Assembly: GCA_020073345.1 (NCBI GenBank)
Contig: JAIQFI010000008.1
Coordinates: 106,108-161,299, forward strand
Length of the DNA stretch: 55,192 nt
Source: Terriglobia bacterium
Lineage (GTDB): Bacteria; Acidobacteriota; Terriglobia; Bryobacterales; Bryobacteraceae
Reading direction: 5' to 3'
In this document: one piece after another, positions 1 to 7,852 of the stretch
Position numbering within the stretch: the first letter of the stretch is position 1
Layout of the letters: the number at the start of each line of letters is the position of its first letter
Position numbers and translations under genes: made by a program
Notes under the pieces: generated by a model
Database searches by the model: none
Told to the model about the DNA's origin: nothing
Seen by the model: the letters and a program-made list of their open reading frames with translations, nothing else

Positions 1-42
1 TACCTATTCAGTCAGGCCAAGTCGATCGGCGAAAAACTGTAA
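1..42 (+). CDS. 3' end of a gene cut by the window edge (unknown)
   Basis: Reading frame 1 is open from the first base and ends in TAA at 40-42, giving a possible C-terminal tail YLFSQAKSIGEKL. It converges on the methyltransferase gene whose stop lies at 49. Thirteen codons are too few to identify a family, and a chance open stretch cannot be excluded. Confidence 0.3.
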   Translation, partial: YLFSQAKSIGEKL

Positions 43-48
43 GGACAG

Positions 49-597
49 CTATTGTTTAGGAGCTTGGATCTCGTAAAGGTAGATCGTATGCATCACGCGC
101 CCTTCGACCTTCTCCACGCGCGTTGCTTTCCAGCCGGGAACTGGGTAGTCGTGAGAAACCACACGCGCTCCGGGCTTAAGGAATTTTTCGAGGTGCGGCC
201 GGAGTTCAGCGTTCAACTTCGTTTCCAGATACATGGTGACCACGTCGGCGCCCGTAAAATCGGTTTGCAAAACGTCGCCCTGCATGACCCGGGCTTGTCC
301 CGTGAGGCCTGCCTTCTCGATTTCCGCCGTGGCCGAAGCGACCAGCTTGGGTGAAATCTCGACTCCGACGGCCTTGGCTTTGTATTTTCCGGCGGCGGCA
401 ACCACAATCCTGCCATCTCCGCTGCCCAGATCGTAAACCGTCTCGCCCGGCTTGATCTTGGCCATTTCGAGCATCAGATCCACAACTCGGGCCGGCGAGG
501 CCACGTACGGCGCGAGCTTGTTGGTATAAGCCCGAGGATCCTGGCTAAAGGCCGGCAAAGCGGAAATAGCCAGCAGAAGACCAACCGAGGCACGCAT
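49..597 (-). CDS. Exported class I SAM-dependent methyltransferase
   Basis: A 182-residue protein with an N-terminal signal peptide (about residues 1-18, ending near AFSQ). A class I Rossmann methyltransferase core follows, with motif I VYDLGSGDGRI at about 54-64, an acidic ribose-binding position in VGVEIS, and a later GDVLQTDF segment. The substrate cannot be read from the sequence. A methyltransferase fold behind an export signal is unusual because SAM is cytoplasmic, but small proteins of this kind occur in acidobacterial and proteobacterial genomes. It is the last gene of a six-gene minus-strand run, 10 nt after the stop of the preceding gene. Confidence 0.8.
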   Translation of the reverse strand: MRASVGLLLAISALPAFSQDPRAYTNKLAPYVASPARVVDLMLEMAKIKPGETVYDLGSGDGRIVVAAAGKYKAKAVGVEISPKLVASATAEIEKAGLTGQARVMQGDVLQTDFTGADVVTMYLETKLNAELRPHLEKFLKPGARVVSHDYPVPGWKATRVEKVEGRVMHTIYLYEIQAPKQ

Positions 598-607
598 AAT
601 AAAATCC

Positions 608-1834
608 CTACCGGGAAGGCGCTAGAGCGTTCCCCCCCTGATTTGATTTTACTATACGGGAAACCACCTCCGAGACGGCAAACCACAGGTCGCGCGGGCG
701 GCTGATGCTGAACTCGATACCACGGAAGGGCCGGATCGCCTTTCCAATCGCGTCTCTCCAGGGGACACCCTGCGGGTTCAGGTTGTAATTCATGTAAAAG
801 ACCGGGTAGGTTACGTCGGTGGCCAGAGGCTTCAGCTCTTCTTCCGGAACCGATTCATCCAGCAGAACTTTGGGTCCGGCGAAGATCACCGCGTCGGGGT
901 GGTCATTGGCGATTTCCTTCTTGATCAAGTCTGCCAGGAAACTTACCTCACCGTGCTTTTGGGCGAGCTGTTTCAGATTCACTTTCCCGGGTTCCACGCC
1001 CTGGATGGCTTTGCCGAGCGCCGGAAAATCGATTCGTTCCTCGCTGGCTTGGCGGTACAGCACCCGCTGCTCCTGTACATTGAACGCCACCACTGAAAAC
1101 TTGCCGAATTGCGGTTCCCGCGACAGCCGCCGCAGCACCGTCACCAATGCCAGTGTGTCGATGGGCCGCAGGCTGGATAGGCTCGAATTCTGGGGAGCAA
1201 AGTTGACCAGGATCTTGATGTTCAGCGGCTTGCCGCCAGCCCGCTCGACGGGCGGCTCTTCGTTGAACTGTTCGTACTCGGCCCGCTCCACCGCTCCTGG
1301 AGCGATGGCGGGCTTAATTTCCTTATCCCGGTCGGCTAGCACGGCTTCCGAGTCCCAGTAAAACGAGCAGACTCGTTCCGCCCGGTCCTTCATCAGCAGA
1401 TCGACATGGTACTTGCCTTCTCCGAGGTCGAATAATCCGCCCAGGGCTGCGTCGCCCTTAGCGTCGTCGGGGAGCTTGGGGACGTTGATCCGCTGAAGAA
1501 AATATGCGGGATCGTCTTTGTGGGCGTCGGAAGTCACCCGGACCAGAATGGAGAGCAGATTCTCATTGCCCGCTACGTCCTGCAGCGGCAGGACGATATC
1601 GTATCCGCCGTGAAAGCGCAGGTCGAAACCGAGAGCGGGCTTCACTGGGTCCACCGTGCAAGGCAGATCCTTGCGAACTTCCTGGGCTTCCAGGACTGCC
1701 CTATCGGAGCTATTCAGCTGGATTCTTGTTCCGACACCGGTCAGCGGCAGCTGCCCCCAGGCGGCCCCACCACACAGGATCGAGCTCAACAAGAACGAGA
1801 TGGGGCGCGCCAAATTATGAAACGACCGGCCCAC
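608..1834 (-). CDS. Secreted protein of unknown function (possible vWA-like fold)
   Basis: I place the start at a GTG at 1834, because GGAG lies 8 nt upstream and the resulting 408-residue protein begins with a convincing signal peptide (ISFLLSSILCGGAAWG). An upstream in-frame ATG at 1972 would overlap rnc by 94 bp and add a disordered, non-secretory leader. The C-terminal half alternates beta and helical segments (ILVNFAP, FSVVAFNVQEQRVLY, PDAVIFAGPKVLLDE), resembling the vWA-like proteins common in Acidobacteria. I see no clear MIDAS motif. It probably acts in the periplasm or outside the cell. It is probably cotranscribed with rnc (44-nt gap) and the methyltransferase downstream (10-nt gap). 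Confidence 0.65.
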   Translation of the reverse strand: MGRSFHNLARPISFLLSSILCGGAAWGQLPLTGVGTRIQLNSSDRAVLEAQEVRKDLPCTVDPVKPALGFDLRFHGGYDIVLPLQDVAGNENLLSILVRVTSDAHKDDPAYFLQRINVPKLPDDAKGDAALGGLFDLGEGKYHVDLLMKDRAERVCSFYWDSEAVLADRDKEIKPAIAPGAVERAEYEQFNEEPPVERAGGKPLNIKILVNFAPQNSSLSSLRPIDTLALVTVLRRLSREPQFGKFSVVAFNVQEQRVLYRQASEERIDFPALGKAIQGVEPGKVNLKQLAQKHGEVSFLADLIKKEIANDHPDAVIFAGPKVLLDESVPEEELKPLATDVTYPVFYMNYNLNPQGVPWRDAIGKAIRPFRGIEFSISRPRDLWFAVSEVVSRIVKSNQGGNALAPSR

Positions 1835-1878
1835 GGAAACTACTCCGTATCTATTAGAGCACCAAAGTGACGGCCACG

Positions 1879-2604
1879 TTATCGCCCCCATTCGGTCAAC
1901 TGCTGGAGGACGCTCTCCGCGGCCTTTTGGCCCGCCGCTTTTTTCGAAAGACCTTGCGCCTGGCCGGCCCATTCCTTGCCCACGCGGACTTCCACGGTAA
2001 AGGTCTTGGAATGCTCGGGCCCTTCTTCGCCCACGATGAAATAGCGCGGGGAAGGCAGCTTCAGCGCCTGCGCCATTTCCTGCAGGGCACTCTTATAATC
2101 CGCCACGGCGCCGTCCACGCTTCCCTCAGCGCTTCCGTCGGCCAGCGCGAAGGAGCCGACCACGTGGGTTTCGATGAAGGCCCGCGCGGTTCCCAGGCTG
2201 CCGTCCAGATACATCGCGGCGATCAGAGCTTCCATGGCATCGGAAAGGAGAGCTTTCTTGGCGCGCCCGCCGCTCATCTCCTCGCCGCGGCCGAGGAACA
2301 GGAAATCGCCCAGCCTCAGAGTCTGCGCCACTTCGTACAGCCGGGCCGCACTCACCAAGTGAGCCTTGAGCTTGGACAAACGCCCTTCCGGCGCGGAAGG
2401 AAAGCGGCGCACCAGACATTCGCTGACCACGAATCCCAGGATGGCGTCGCCCAGAAACTCTAGTTGCTCGTTATCGCCGTTGGACGGGAGATCTCCCGCC
2501 TGCTCGTGGATTCTGGATTTGTGCGTGAGCGCGCGGTGAAACAGTTCCCGATCGCGAAACACGTGTCCAATGGCCGCTTCGAGAGCCCCCAGGTCGGCCG
2601 GCAT
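1879..2604 (-). CDS. rnc: Ribonuclease III
   Basis: A 241-residue double-strand-specific endoribonuclease used in rRNA maturation and mRNA turnover. The catalytic signature NEQLEFLGDAIL lies at about residues 45-56 and carries the metal-binding Glu and Asp. A second acidic segment (LLSDAMEALIAAMYLDG) follows at about 115-131, where the family has its D..E catalytic pair. A double-stranded RNA-binding domain occupies about 165-238 (DYKSALQE, then a basic KKAAGQKAAE helix). The length is normal for the family. The usual partner era is not adjacent. It lies inside a run of TPR and secreted-protein genes, 11 nt after the preceding TPR gene. Confidence 0.95.
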   Translation of the reverse strand: MPADLGALEAAIGHVFRDRELFHRALTHKSRIHEQAGDLPSNGDNEQLEFLGDAILGFVVSECLVRRFPSAPEGRLSKLKAHLVSAARLYEVAQTLRLGDFLFLGRGEEMSGGRAKKALLSDAMEALIAAMYLDGSLGTARAFIETHVVGSFALADGSAEGSVDGAVADYKSALQEMAQALKLPSPRYFIVGEEGPEHSKTFTVEVRVGKEWAGQAQGLSKKAAGQKAAESVLQQLTEWGR

Positions 2605-2615
2605 AAGGAGGGGGA

Positions 2616-3368
2616 TTACTGCTTCGCGGTCTTGGCCTTTTCGGCGCGCGTCTTTTCGGCCTGCGCCACCTGCTTGATCTGATCAGGAAGATTCGGCATG
2701 GCCAGCGCTTTGTCCAACGCGGCGATGGCCTGATCGGGCTTGCCAGCGTCGGTGTAGGCGCCGGCCATGCGAATGAACGTGGCGGGCTGGGGCTGGCTCG
2801 CGGTTTCCGTGGCGGTCTTGAATTCGCCGGCGGCGTCGTCGTACTTCTTCCGGGCCAGCGCGATCAATCCCAGGGCTTCATGGCCGCGCGCCAAATCATC
2901 CTTCTTGGCAGCGTCCCACTGCGCATCCGTGACCTGGGGGTTCGGCTTGTTGGCGCTGGGGATGAGCGCCATGCCGTCTTTGGCATATTTCTCCGATTTG
3001 GCGAGCTTCTCTTCTTTATCCAAGTCGAACTCGCGCGTGGTGCGCGCGGTCTCAGCGGCCAGCATGAGCATGGCATTGTAATCCTTGGGATTCGCTTCCA
3101 GCGCCTGTTGATAGTAGATGATGGCCTTGGTGACGTTTCCGCCCATCTCATACGCGTCAGCAGCCATAGTCAGGGCGAAGTTCCGGTATTCGCTCTTGGG
3201 AAAATTCTTCACGAAATTGTCGGCGGCAGCCACACGCGCGTCCACGGTGTTGGCGTTGACGATCTCCTGCAACGCCTTCAATTCTTCCGGCGCGGGCGGT
3301 TTCGGTTGCGCGCTCAACAGACTTCCAATTGCCAGCAGCGCCACTGCGGTAAAGACTTTCTTCATCAC
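2616..3368 (-). CDS. Secreted TPR-repeat protein
   Basis: A 250-residue protein with a signal peptide (MMKKVFTAVALLAIGSLLSAQ), so probably periplasmic. TPR-type helical pairs follow, for example AIIYYQQALEANPKDYNAML at about 82-101, another around 155-185, and PDQAIAALDKALAMPN near 215-230. TPRs are protein-interaction scaffolds, and no catalytic motif is visible. Its ATG overlaps the stop of the upstream 521-residue TPR gene by 4 bp (ATGA), which suggests translational coupling, and rnc starts 11 nt downstream. The C-terminus is Lys/Ala/Glu-rich. The partner is unknown. Confidence 0.8.
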   Translation of the reverse strand: MMKKVFTAVALLAIGSLLSAQPKPPAPEELKALQEIVNANTVDARVAAADNFVKNFPKSEYRNFALTMAADAYEMGGNVTKAIIYYQQALEANPKDYNAMLMLAAETARTTREFDLDKEEKLAKSEKYAKDGMALIPSANKPNPQVTDAQWDAAKKDDLARGHEALGLIALARKKYDDAAGEFKTATETASQPQPATFIRMAGAYTDAGKPDQAIAALDKALAMPNLPDQIKQVAQAEKTRAEKAKTAKQ

Positions 3369-4930
3369 TCCTGCTCCTTTGATTTAGGATTCCTTGCGAA
3401 GGCGCCCGTCAGACCCCGTTGCGCCTCCTGCCGCGCCAGATCAGAGATACCCTGAACCGCGAGCGCGGCTTTGTAATTCTCCTGGGCCGGTTCTTTTTCG
3501 CCCTGCGAATCGGCCAACTTACCGATATACACCAGCGCCCAGGCTTGGGTGGAAGGATCCGGCTCCAACTCCAGTATCTTGCGGAAGAACCGGTCGGCCG
3601 TCTCCGGATCCCGATCCAGTAAAGCGATCCGCGCCAAACCATAATACGCTTTGGCGTGCATCGGTTTCTCTTCCGTCTCCTGCAACGCCCTCAGGTACAG
3701 TTCCTTGGCCTTGGAGACATTTCCCGCCGACTTCTCGCGATCGAGGAACAGCACCTCAGCGTCATCCAGAGTCTTGGCTGCACCCGTCAACGCGGGCGGC
3801 TTGACGTCGGAGGTGACTCGGTAGGTCCGCACCGGACGCTCTTTGAGGAAATCGATGCCCGCGATGCGTTGCTGCTCTTTCTTGACATCGATATGGGCGA
3901 CCAGGTCGGGGAAGTACAGCCGCATGGCCACTTCCTGCCGCTCGTAGGGCTGCAAGAGTTCCGCGAACGCAGGGGCCAGAACAAAACCTTCGCGCGCCGC
4001 TTGCTCGGCCAGGGCGGCCCGCCTGTCGAGCCGGCTTTCCACCGCTTTGATGAAGCATTCCGTAGCCAACCGCACGAAATCGTCCCGGAACTGCTGGCCG
4101 AGGAGGGGCGACTGCAAAGCGTACTCACCCAAACGAGCCTTTTTCTGGAGATCGTCGGCGAACCGTGAGCCCAGCGGATCCACCATGTATCGCAAGTACG
4201 CGTGGCGGATATCGAAAATGGGCTGTTCCACGGACGGAGTAACCACGATGTAGTAGTCGTCGATGTAGTTGCGGAAGTGGATTTGATTGGGCGCGCCCAT
4301 GAGATCCACCAGGATCTGAAACCGCCCCCGCCGGACACCTGTGTTCACGTAGCGCAGGTAGGCGTTCACCTGCTGGGCGGCAAAAGTCACCGGCTCGTGG
4401 AGCTGCGCGATAGCGCGGTCGTAATCGGGCTGGGCCTGCTGCCAGAGTACCCCTAGTTTTGCTTCGCGGTAGAACGCGGCGAGGACCGGGGGAAACTCGT
4501 ATAGCCTGTCCGCGTCGGCCGGTTGAGGCAGATCCGGATTGGCCGGGGTGAAATCGGGCGCGCCTTTGCTCACCAGAGCGAAGGAAATATACTGGCTCAG
4601 TTCGTCAGCGGGATTCCTCGGCTTGTGATCGCGAACAAACCGCCGCAAGGGAGTGAGGCTCTCCAGATTCTGTTTGGCCAGGTACTCGCGCACCCGCGAA
4701 CGCAGGGGATTATTGGTCGACGAATCGGCCTGTTCGTCGTAGCCCGCCGCGTTAATCGCGGCCAGGACATAGAACAGCGTCTGATTGGAATCGAGCTGGT
4801 TATAGGGTTCCGGAGGTGGGGGAGCCTCGCGTCGCGGAGGAGACGCGCCTTGCGCAGGACGTGTTTGCGGCCAAACGGCCGCCGCCGTCAGCAACCAGAT
4901 CGACAGAAAATGCGCAAAGCGGCGCAACAA
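3365..4930 (-). CDS. Secreted protein with C-terminal TPR repeats
   Basis: A 521-residue protein with a signal peptide (FLSIWLLTAAAVWPQ) and a Pro-rich linker at about 28-43. A large N-terminal alpha-helical domain of unknown type (about 44-370) contains FRNYIDDYYIVVTPS. TPR-like repeats lie at about 400-505: AKELYLRALQETEEKPMHAKAYY, then DPETADRFFRKILELEPD, then GEKEPAQENYKAALAVQ. It belongs to an acidobacterial type of secreted TPR protein that I recognise only by architecture. The next gene starts within its stop codon (ATGA), and a small TPR gene ends 5 nt upstream of its start. The three TPR genes are therefore probably made together. Confidence 0.75.
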   Translation of the reverse strand: MLRRFAHFLSIWLLTAAAVWPQTRPAQGASPPRREAPPPPEPYNQLDSNQTLFYVLAAINAAGYDEQADSSTNNPLRSRVREYLAKQNLESLTPLRRFVRDHKPRNPADELSQYISFALVSKGAPDFTPANPDLPQPADADRLYEFPPVLAAFYREAKLGVLWQQAQPDYDRAIAQLHEPVTFAAQQVNAYLRYVNTGVRRGRFQILVDLMGAPNQIHFRNYIDDYYIVVTPSVEQPIFDIRHAYLRYMVDPLGSRFADDLQKKARLGEYALQSPLLGQQFRDDFVRLATECFIKAVESRLDRRAALAEQAAREGFVLAPAFAELLQPYERQEVAMRLYFPDLVAHIDVKKEQQRIAGIDFLKERPVRTYRVTSDVKPPALTGAAKTLDDAEVLFLDREKSAGNVSKAKELYLRALQETEEKPMHAKAYYGLARIALLDRDPETADRFFRKILELEPDPSTQAWALVYIGKLADSQGEKEPAQENYKAALAVQGISDLARQEAQRGLTGAFARNPKSKEQE

Positions 4931-4935
4931 GACCT

Positions 4936-5259
4936 CTAGTCTCCCAGTATATCCAGGGCAGCCTGGAGCTCGCTTAAAGCGTGCGGATCACGGGTCGCGG
5001 CGATCCCCCGGCGGTACAAATCACGGGCCTGGTCGAGCTTGCCCAGTTTTTCGAGGGCCTGTCCGCCATGGTAGTACGCCGCGGAATATTTGGGATCCGT
5101 CGTCACAACGGCCTCGAACTCCTGAACGGCGCCTTCCAGATCGCCCGACCGGACGTGTTCCATCGCCAGGCCGTAACGCGCAAAGGTGTTGGCGGGGTTG
5201 GTAGCGATTAGCTGCCGCAAAGTTTCCAGTCGTGTGTTATCCAATCTGTTAGGATACAT
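4936..5259 (-). CDS. Small TPR-repeat protein
   Basis: I place the start at the ATG at 5259, giving 107 codons of TPR-like sequence (YGLAMEHVRSGDLEGAVQEF, then YYHGGQALEKLGKLDQARDLY). The frame stays open upstream to 5370, but that stretch is Arg/His-rich, lacks any TPR pattern and runs into the divergent gene at 5269. There is no signal peptide, so it is probably cytoplasmic. It is the first gene of the six-gene run and ends 5 nt before the next gene. Any promoter would have to lie in or beside the 9-bp gap to the divergent gene, so it may sit within that gene's 5' end. Confidence 0.7.
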   Translation of the reverse strand: MYPNRLDNTRLETLRQLIATNPANTFARYGLAMEHVRSGDLEGAVQEFEAVVTTDPKYSAAYYHGGQALEKLGKLDQARDLYRRGIAATRDPHALSELQAALDILGD

Positions 5260-5268
5260 CCTGAAATC

Positions 5269-5712
5269 GTGGCGTGCCCTTTTTTTGTGCCTTCCCGCCG
5301 TTTGGAAATCGCTGGATGGGTGCGCCCGCCCCGATTTCCGCTGGGCGATCCATTTGGCGGCGCGTGCCACGCACAGGCCGAGATTGTCGAGCCGCCGGAA
5401 GCCCGCCAGCGCGAGTTGTGCAACTGCGGCTACGCCCGGGGCCGCTGCGACCGATTTCCAGGCGACGGCGCCGCCGACGCCGTGCGATTCTCGATTACCG
5501 AAGACACGCCTGACAAACTGTTAGTCGTATATGTGGTCGAAAAAGATCACGCTCCCGCCGAGTTCGGCACGTTGGAATACGGGGTCGCGGACTCCCGTCT
5601 GGAAGGGCCCCACATCAGCGATGTTCTGGTCCAGCAGGCGCGGGCGTTTCTGGAGAGCTACTTAAGCAGACGCACACGTAGCGCCAGCGCAGGTCTCCAG
5701 ACCGGTCCATAA
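5269..5712 (+). CDS. Conserved-looking hypothetical protein with a Cys cluster
   Basis: A 147-residue protein of unknown function starting at GTG 5269; an internal start is possible. A compact Cys group (ELCNCGYARGRC at about 49-60) is followed by a beta-rich region (AVRFSITEDTP, KLLVVYVVEKDHAP) and a helix (DVLVQQARAFLESYL). The three closely spaced Cys could bind metal, but no known zinc or Fe-S family is evident. The last residues (SAGLQTGP) are encoded by a GGTCT-CC-AGACC palindrome, so the natural C-terminus may end earlier. It diverges from the small TPR gene. Confidence 0.5.
   Translation: MACPFFVPSRRLEIAGWVRPPRFPLGDPFGGACHAQAEIVEPPEARQRELCNCGYARGRCDRFPGDGAADAVRFSITEDTPDKLLVVYVVEKDHAPAEFGTLEYGVADSRLEGPHISDVLVQQARAFLESYLSRRTRSASAGLQTGP
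5692..5703. repeat. Short palindrome GGTCT-CC-AGACC at a gene 3' end
   Basis: A small inverted repeat followed by GG, overlapping the last codons of the gene at 5269. The same core (GGTCT, 2-3 nt, AGACCGG) recurs at 38720-38734 after the TonB receptor gene. This suggests a dispersed REP-like element or degenerate terminator. With two copies and a 5-bp stem here, it remains tentative. Confidence 0.3.
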
Positions 5713-5740
5713 AGAGTTGCGAGAATAAGAAGAAGGCATT

Positions 5741-5992
5741 ATGGCGATTACACTACGGCCGGACCATGAACAGCGGTTCCTCGATGCAGTGGAGGCGGGA
5801 GGTTTTGAAAATACCGACGATGCCATGGACACCGCCCTTGAGATGTTGCGATCGCAAAATGAATAGCTGCTCGAAAACCGCACGGCCATAGACGCGAAGA
5901 TTCAGCAAGGAATAGCCGAGCTCGACCGGGGTGAAAGCATTCCCGAAGACGAGCTCGACGCCCACCTGAATAGGCTGAAAGCAGAACCTTAG
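5741..5992 (+). pseudogene. ParD-like antitoxin gene interrupted by an amber codon
   Basis: ATG at 5741 follows an AGAAGG ribosome site. It opens a ParD-type ribbon-helix-helix protein (MAITLRPDHEQRFLDAVEAG, then FENTDDAMDTALEMLR). The frame meets TAG at 5864-5866, then continues without another stop to TAG at 5990-5992, reading LLENRTAIDAKIQQGIAELD and then a Glu-rich tail. ParD proteins typically continue through this Leu-rich helix into an IQQGIAELDRGE-like segment that binds ParE. The TAG therefore interrupts one original gene, probably by a TGG-to-TAG change. No intact ParE follows. A GTG at 5993 opens only VRRKSP before a stop, which may be a toxin remnant. Confidence 0.7.
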
Positions 5993-6025
5993 TGAGGCGG
6001 AAAAGCCCTTGATCTCCGGTTTCTG

Positions 6026-6388
6026 CTAAGGCAAATTCGATTCGCCGCATTCCAGCGAATCTTTGCTTCTTCGACAAATCCAGATCGTTTCCTGCGTTAA
6101 AGCTAAGTGTCCCTTGAAAGCCACATCCATGAGAAACATCTGGGATTGGGGCGTGTAATGAATGATTTCGCCCTTTACAAACCGGTCGCAGTCCAGTTTG
6201 GGAAGGTCGGCACGGCCCGGGCCCGGGTCGAACCCATACAGGTGTCCGGGTCCATTTAAGTAACAATTTCGGTACTCACCCTCGGCTGACCAGTCCGTGG
6301 GGAAAGCCACCACTACGCGCTCTTTTCGAGGGGCATCACAGCCAACCAGTAGCATCAGAGCCACCGCTATGCCTGAGGGTTTCACCAT
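6026..6388 (-). CDS. Small lipoprotein of unknown function
   Basis: I place the start at ATG 6388, giving 120 residues with a lipoprotein signal peptide: MVKPSGIAVALMLLVGC, Cys 17 being the likely lipidated residue. The frame is open upstream to 6667, but that part is His/Arg/Pro-rich and lacks coding character. The mature part has several Cys (NCYLNG, KLDCDRF, IWICRR, LECGES) that may form disulphides outside the cytoplasm. No family is recognised. It faces the small plus-strand gene at 6440. Confidence 0.55.
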   Translation of the reverse strand: MVKPSGIAVALMLLVGCDAPRKERVVVAFPTDWSAEGEYRNCYLNGPGHLYGFDPGPGRADLPKLDCDRFVKGEIIHYTPQSQMFLMDVAFKGHLALTQETIWICRRSKDSLECGESNLP

Positions 6389-6439
6389 GCCAAATTGTAC
6401 AAGAGGAAAAGTCACTACAGGCCGGTAGCACAATATTAG

Positions 6440-6658
6440 GTGATGTACCAAATGATGAAACAGGCAGTTCGCGTGTGGGATGTGTCGTATGAAATTACCG
6501 TCTATCAGAAATCGAAAAGTGTCTGGGTTGCTGTAGGTGATTACCTGGGTGAGTGGGTAGAGGTGAAGGCGTCCAGCGCGTCTTCTGCCGCTAAACACTG
6601 GCAAGAAGCAGCGCGGTACAGGGGGAATGTAGGGGTGCCCCCCTCCCCGCTCCGGTAA
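6440..6658 (+). CDS. Small hypothetical protein
   Basis: A 72-residue frame starting at GTG 6440, with alternatives at ATG 6443, 6452 and 6455. The core EITVYQKSKSVWVAVGDYLG, then WVEVKASSASSAAKHWQEAAR, has the beta-beta-alpha pattern of a folded small domain. It resembles small uncharacterised proteins seen in diverse bacteria, but I cannot name a family. The C-terminal Pro-rich tail may be noise. It precedes the gene at 6687 in the same direction with a 28-bp gap, so the two may be cotranscribed. Confidence 0.5.
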   Translation: MMYQMMKQAVRVWDVSYEITVYQKSKSVWVAVGDYLGEWVEVKASSASSAAKHWQEAARYRGNVGVPPSPLR

Positions 6659-6686
6659 CAGGCCCAAAAGGGTGCGTTATTGACCA

Positions 6687-7400
6687 ATGACCGACGAAGA
6701 CGACCGCCCCCCGACTATCGACGAAATGCTTGTTGAAATTCGGGGACGGCTCACAATGCTAGAGAACAGCCTTCCCAAGCAGATAGACCCGATAGGAATC
6801 TCTCGCACCAAACTTCCGTTCAAAGTCCTTAACTACCGCGAGGCGCTAATCTGGCGCGTTGCTGAATTGGCAAGGGCGGCGCTTCAGACCTTCGAAGCAC
6901 AACAGTTTGCCGCCGCTTTCGTGTTGACGCGGGCAGCGGTCGAAACAACTGCAGCCCTCTGGTATCTCGATGAAAAGATCAGCACAGCCCTAGAGCAGAA
7001 AAAGCTTGGTGATCTCGACGAGTGCGTTGTAAGACTACTTGCCGGAACCTATGCCTGGGAGGATTTTCCAGACCCCATTCGTGTTGGAAAGTTCGTGGAA
7101 TGCGTCGAACGCAGCGTGCCGGGATTTAAAGAGCAGTACCAGATGCTCAGCGAGTACGCCCACCCCAACGCGCATGGCACAACAGGCCTTTATTCGACGA
7201 TTGACCGAGTGAACATCCTCGTAGATTTCGGCCTAAAGGAGCGTAACACCAAACCGGCCAAAGCCCTCTGCATCGCCAATCTAAGTGTTACGCTTATGCT
7301 GTTCGAACGCACCTATAACCACCTTTCCGATCTCGTGCCGGAGTTTGTGAAGCTGTGCGAGAGAGAAATACCGCCACTTCAGCCATCTCACGAAGGGTAA
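6687..7400 (+). CDS. Uncharacterised alpha-helical protein (DUF5677/HEPN-like appearance)
   Basis: A 237-residue soluble protein. The middle is helical (EALIWRVAELARAALQTFEA, then AAFVLTRAAVETTAALWYLD), followed by YQMLSEYAHPNAHG at about 152-165 and a further helix ending LMLFERTYNHLSDLVP. An R..AVET helix followed by an S-EYAHP-like segment is typical of proteins related to the HEPN/DUF5677 group, some of which are RNases or abortive-infection factors. The canonical RxxxxH motif is not clearly present, so a nuclease role would be speculation. It lies in the accessory patch, 28 bp after a small gene. Confidence 0.6.
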   Translation: MTDEDDRPPTIDEMLVEIRGRLTMLENSLPKQIDPIGISRTKLPFKVLNYREALIWRVAELARAALQTFEAQQFAAAFVLTRAAVETTAALWYLDEKISTALEQKKLGDLDECVVRLLAGTYAWEDFPDPIRVGKFVECVERSVPGFKEQYQMLSEYAHPNAHGTTGLYSTIDRVNILVDFGLKERNTKPAKALCIANLSVTLMLFERTYNHLSDLVPEFVKLCEREIPPLQPSHEG

Positions 7401-7852
7401 GTTTCGGGGCAGAAACCGGACCCAGCGAAACCGACGACAAAGTTATGTTCTCGTCTAACATGTGGACGTCCACGAATCTACATTTCCCGCGTAGATCCCG
7501 TAGCCTACCAGGGACCCCGAGCACTCTCGACCACCCCGGAAAAGCGTCACACCATTTCCCTGCACCGTAAGACTTCGCGCGTTCAATAACTTCAAGGCTA
7601 CCTCCGGCTGTTTGCCGGAACGCCCGGGATTAACCTCAAGCCAAGGAATTCGCGCGCTCTTCCATTGGAGAGCCGAGTCGGCCAACCACCAGCATTCTAG
7701 ATCCTGCGGTGAGACGGCCTGCGTATCAGTGGATGTCGCCGGTACAGTCTCCGGACTCCCGCCGTGGGGAGTAAAAGCGCGCGGCACGGGGCCCCAAAAA
7801 GAAAGAGGAGCACGGTCCATCTACTCCACTGGAGTCATTACGTTGTCCGCGA
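7401..7852. other. 452-bp stretch without a confident gene
   Basis: The only sizeable minus-strand frame (7455-7820, 121 codons) has no recognisable domain, no ribosome site and weak codon bias. Overlapping plus-strand frames are no better. I see no repeat, terminator or RNA motif. It may be degenerate accessory DNA. Confidence 0.4.

Noticed and set aside
7455-7820. A 121-codon minus-strand frame downstream of the 83-residue gene
   Set aside because: No ribosome site, domain or convincing codon bias; listed only as a stretch without a confident gene.
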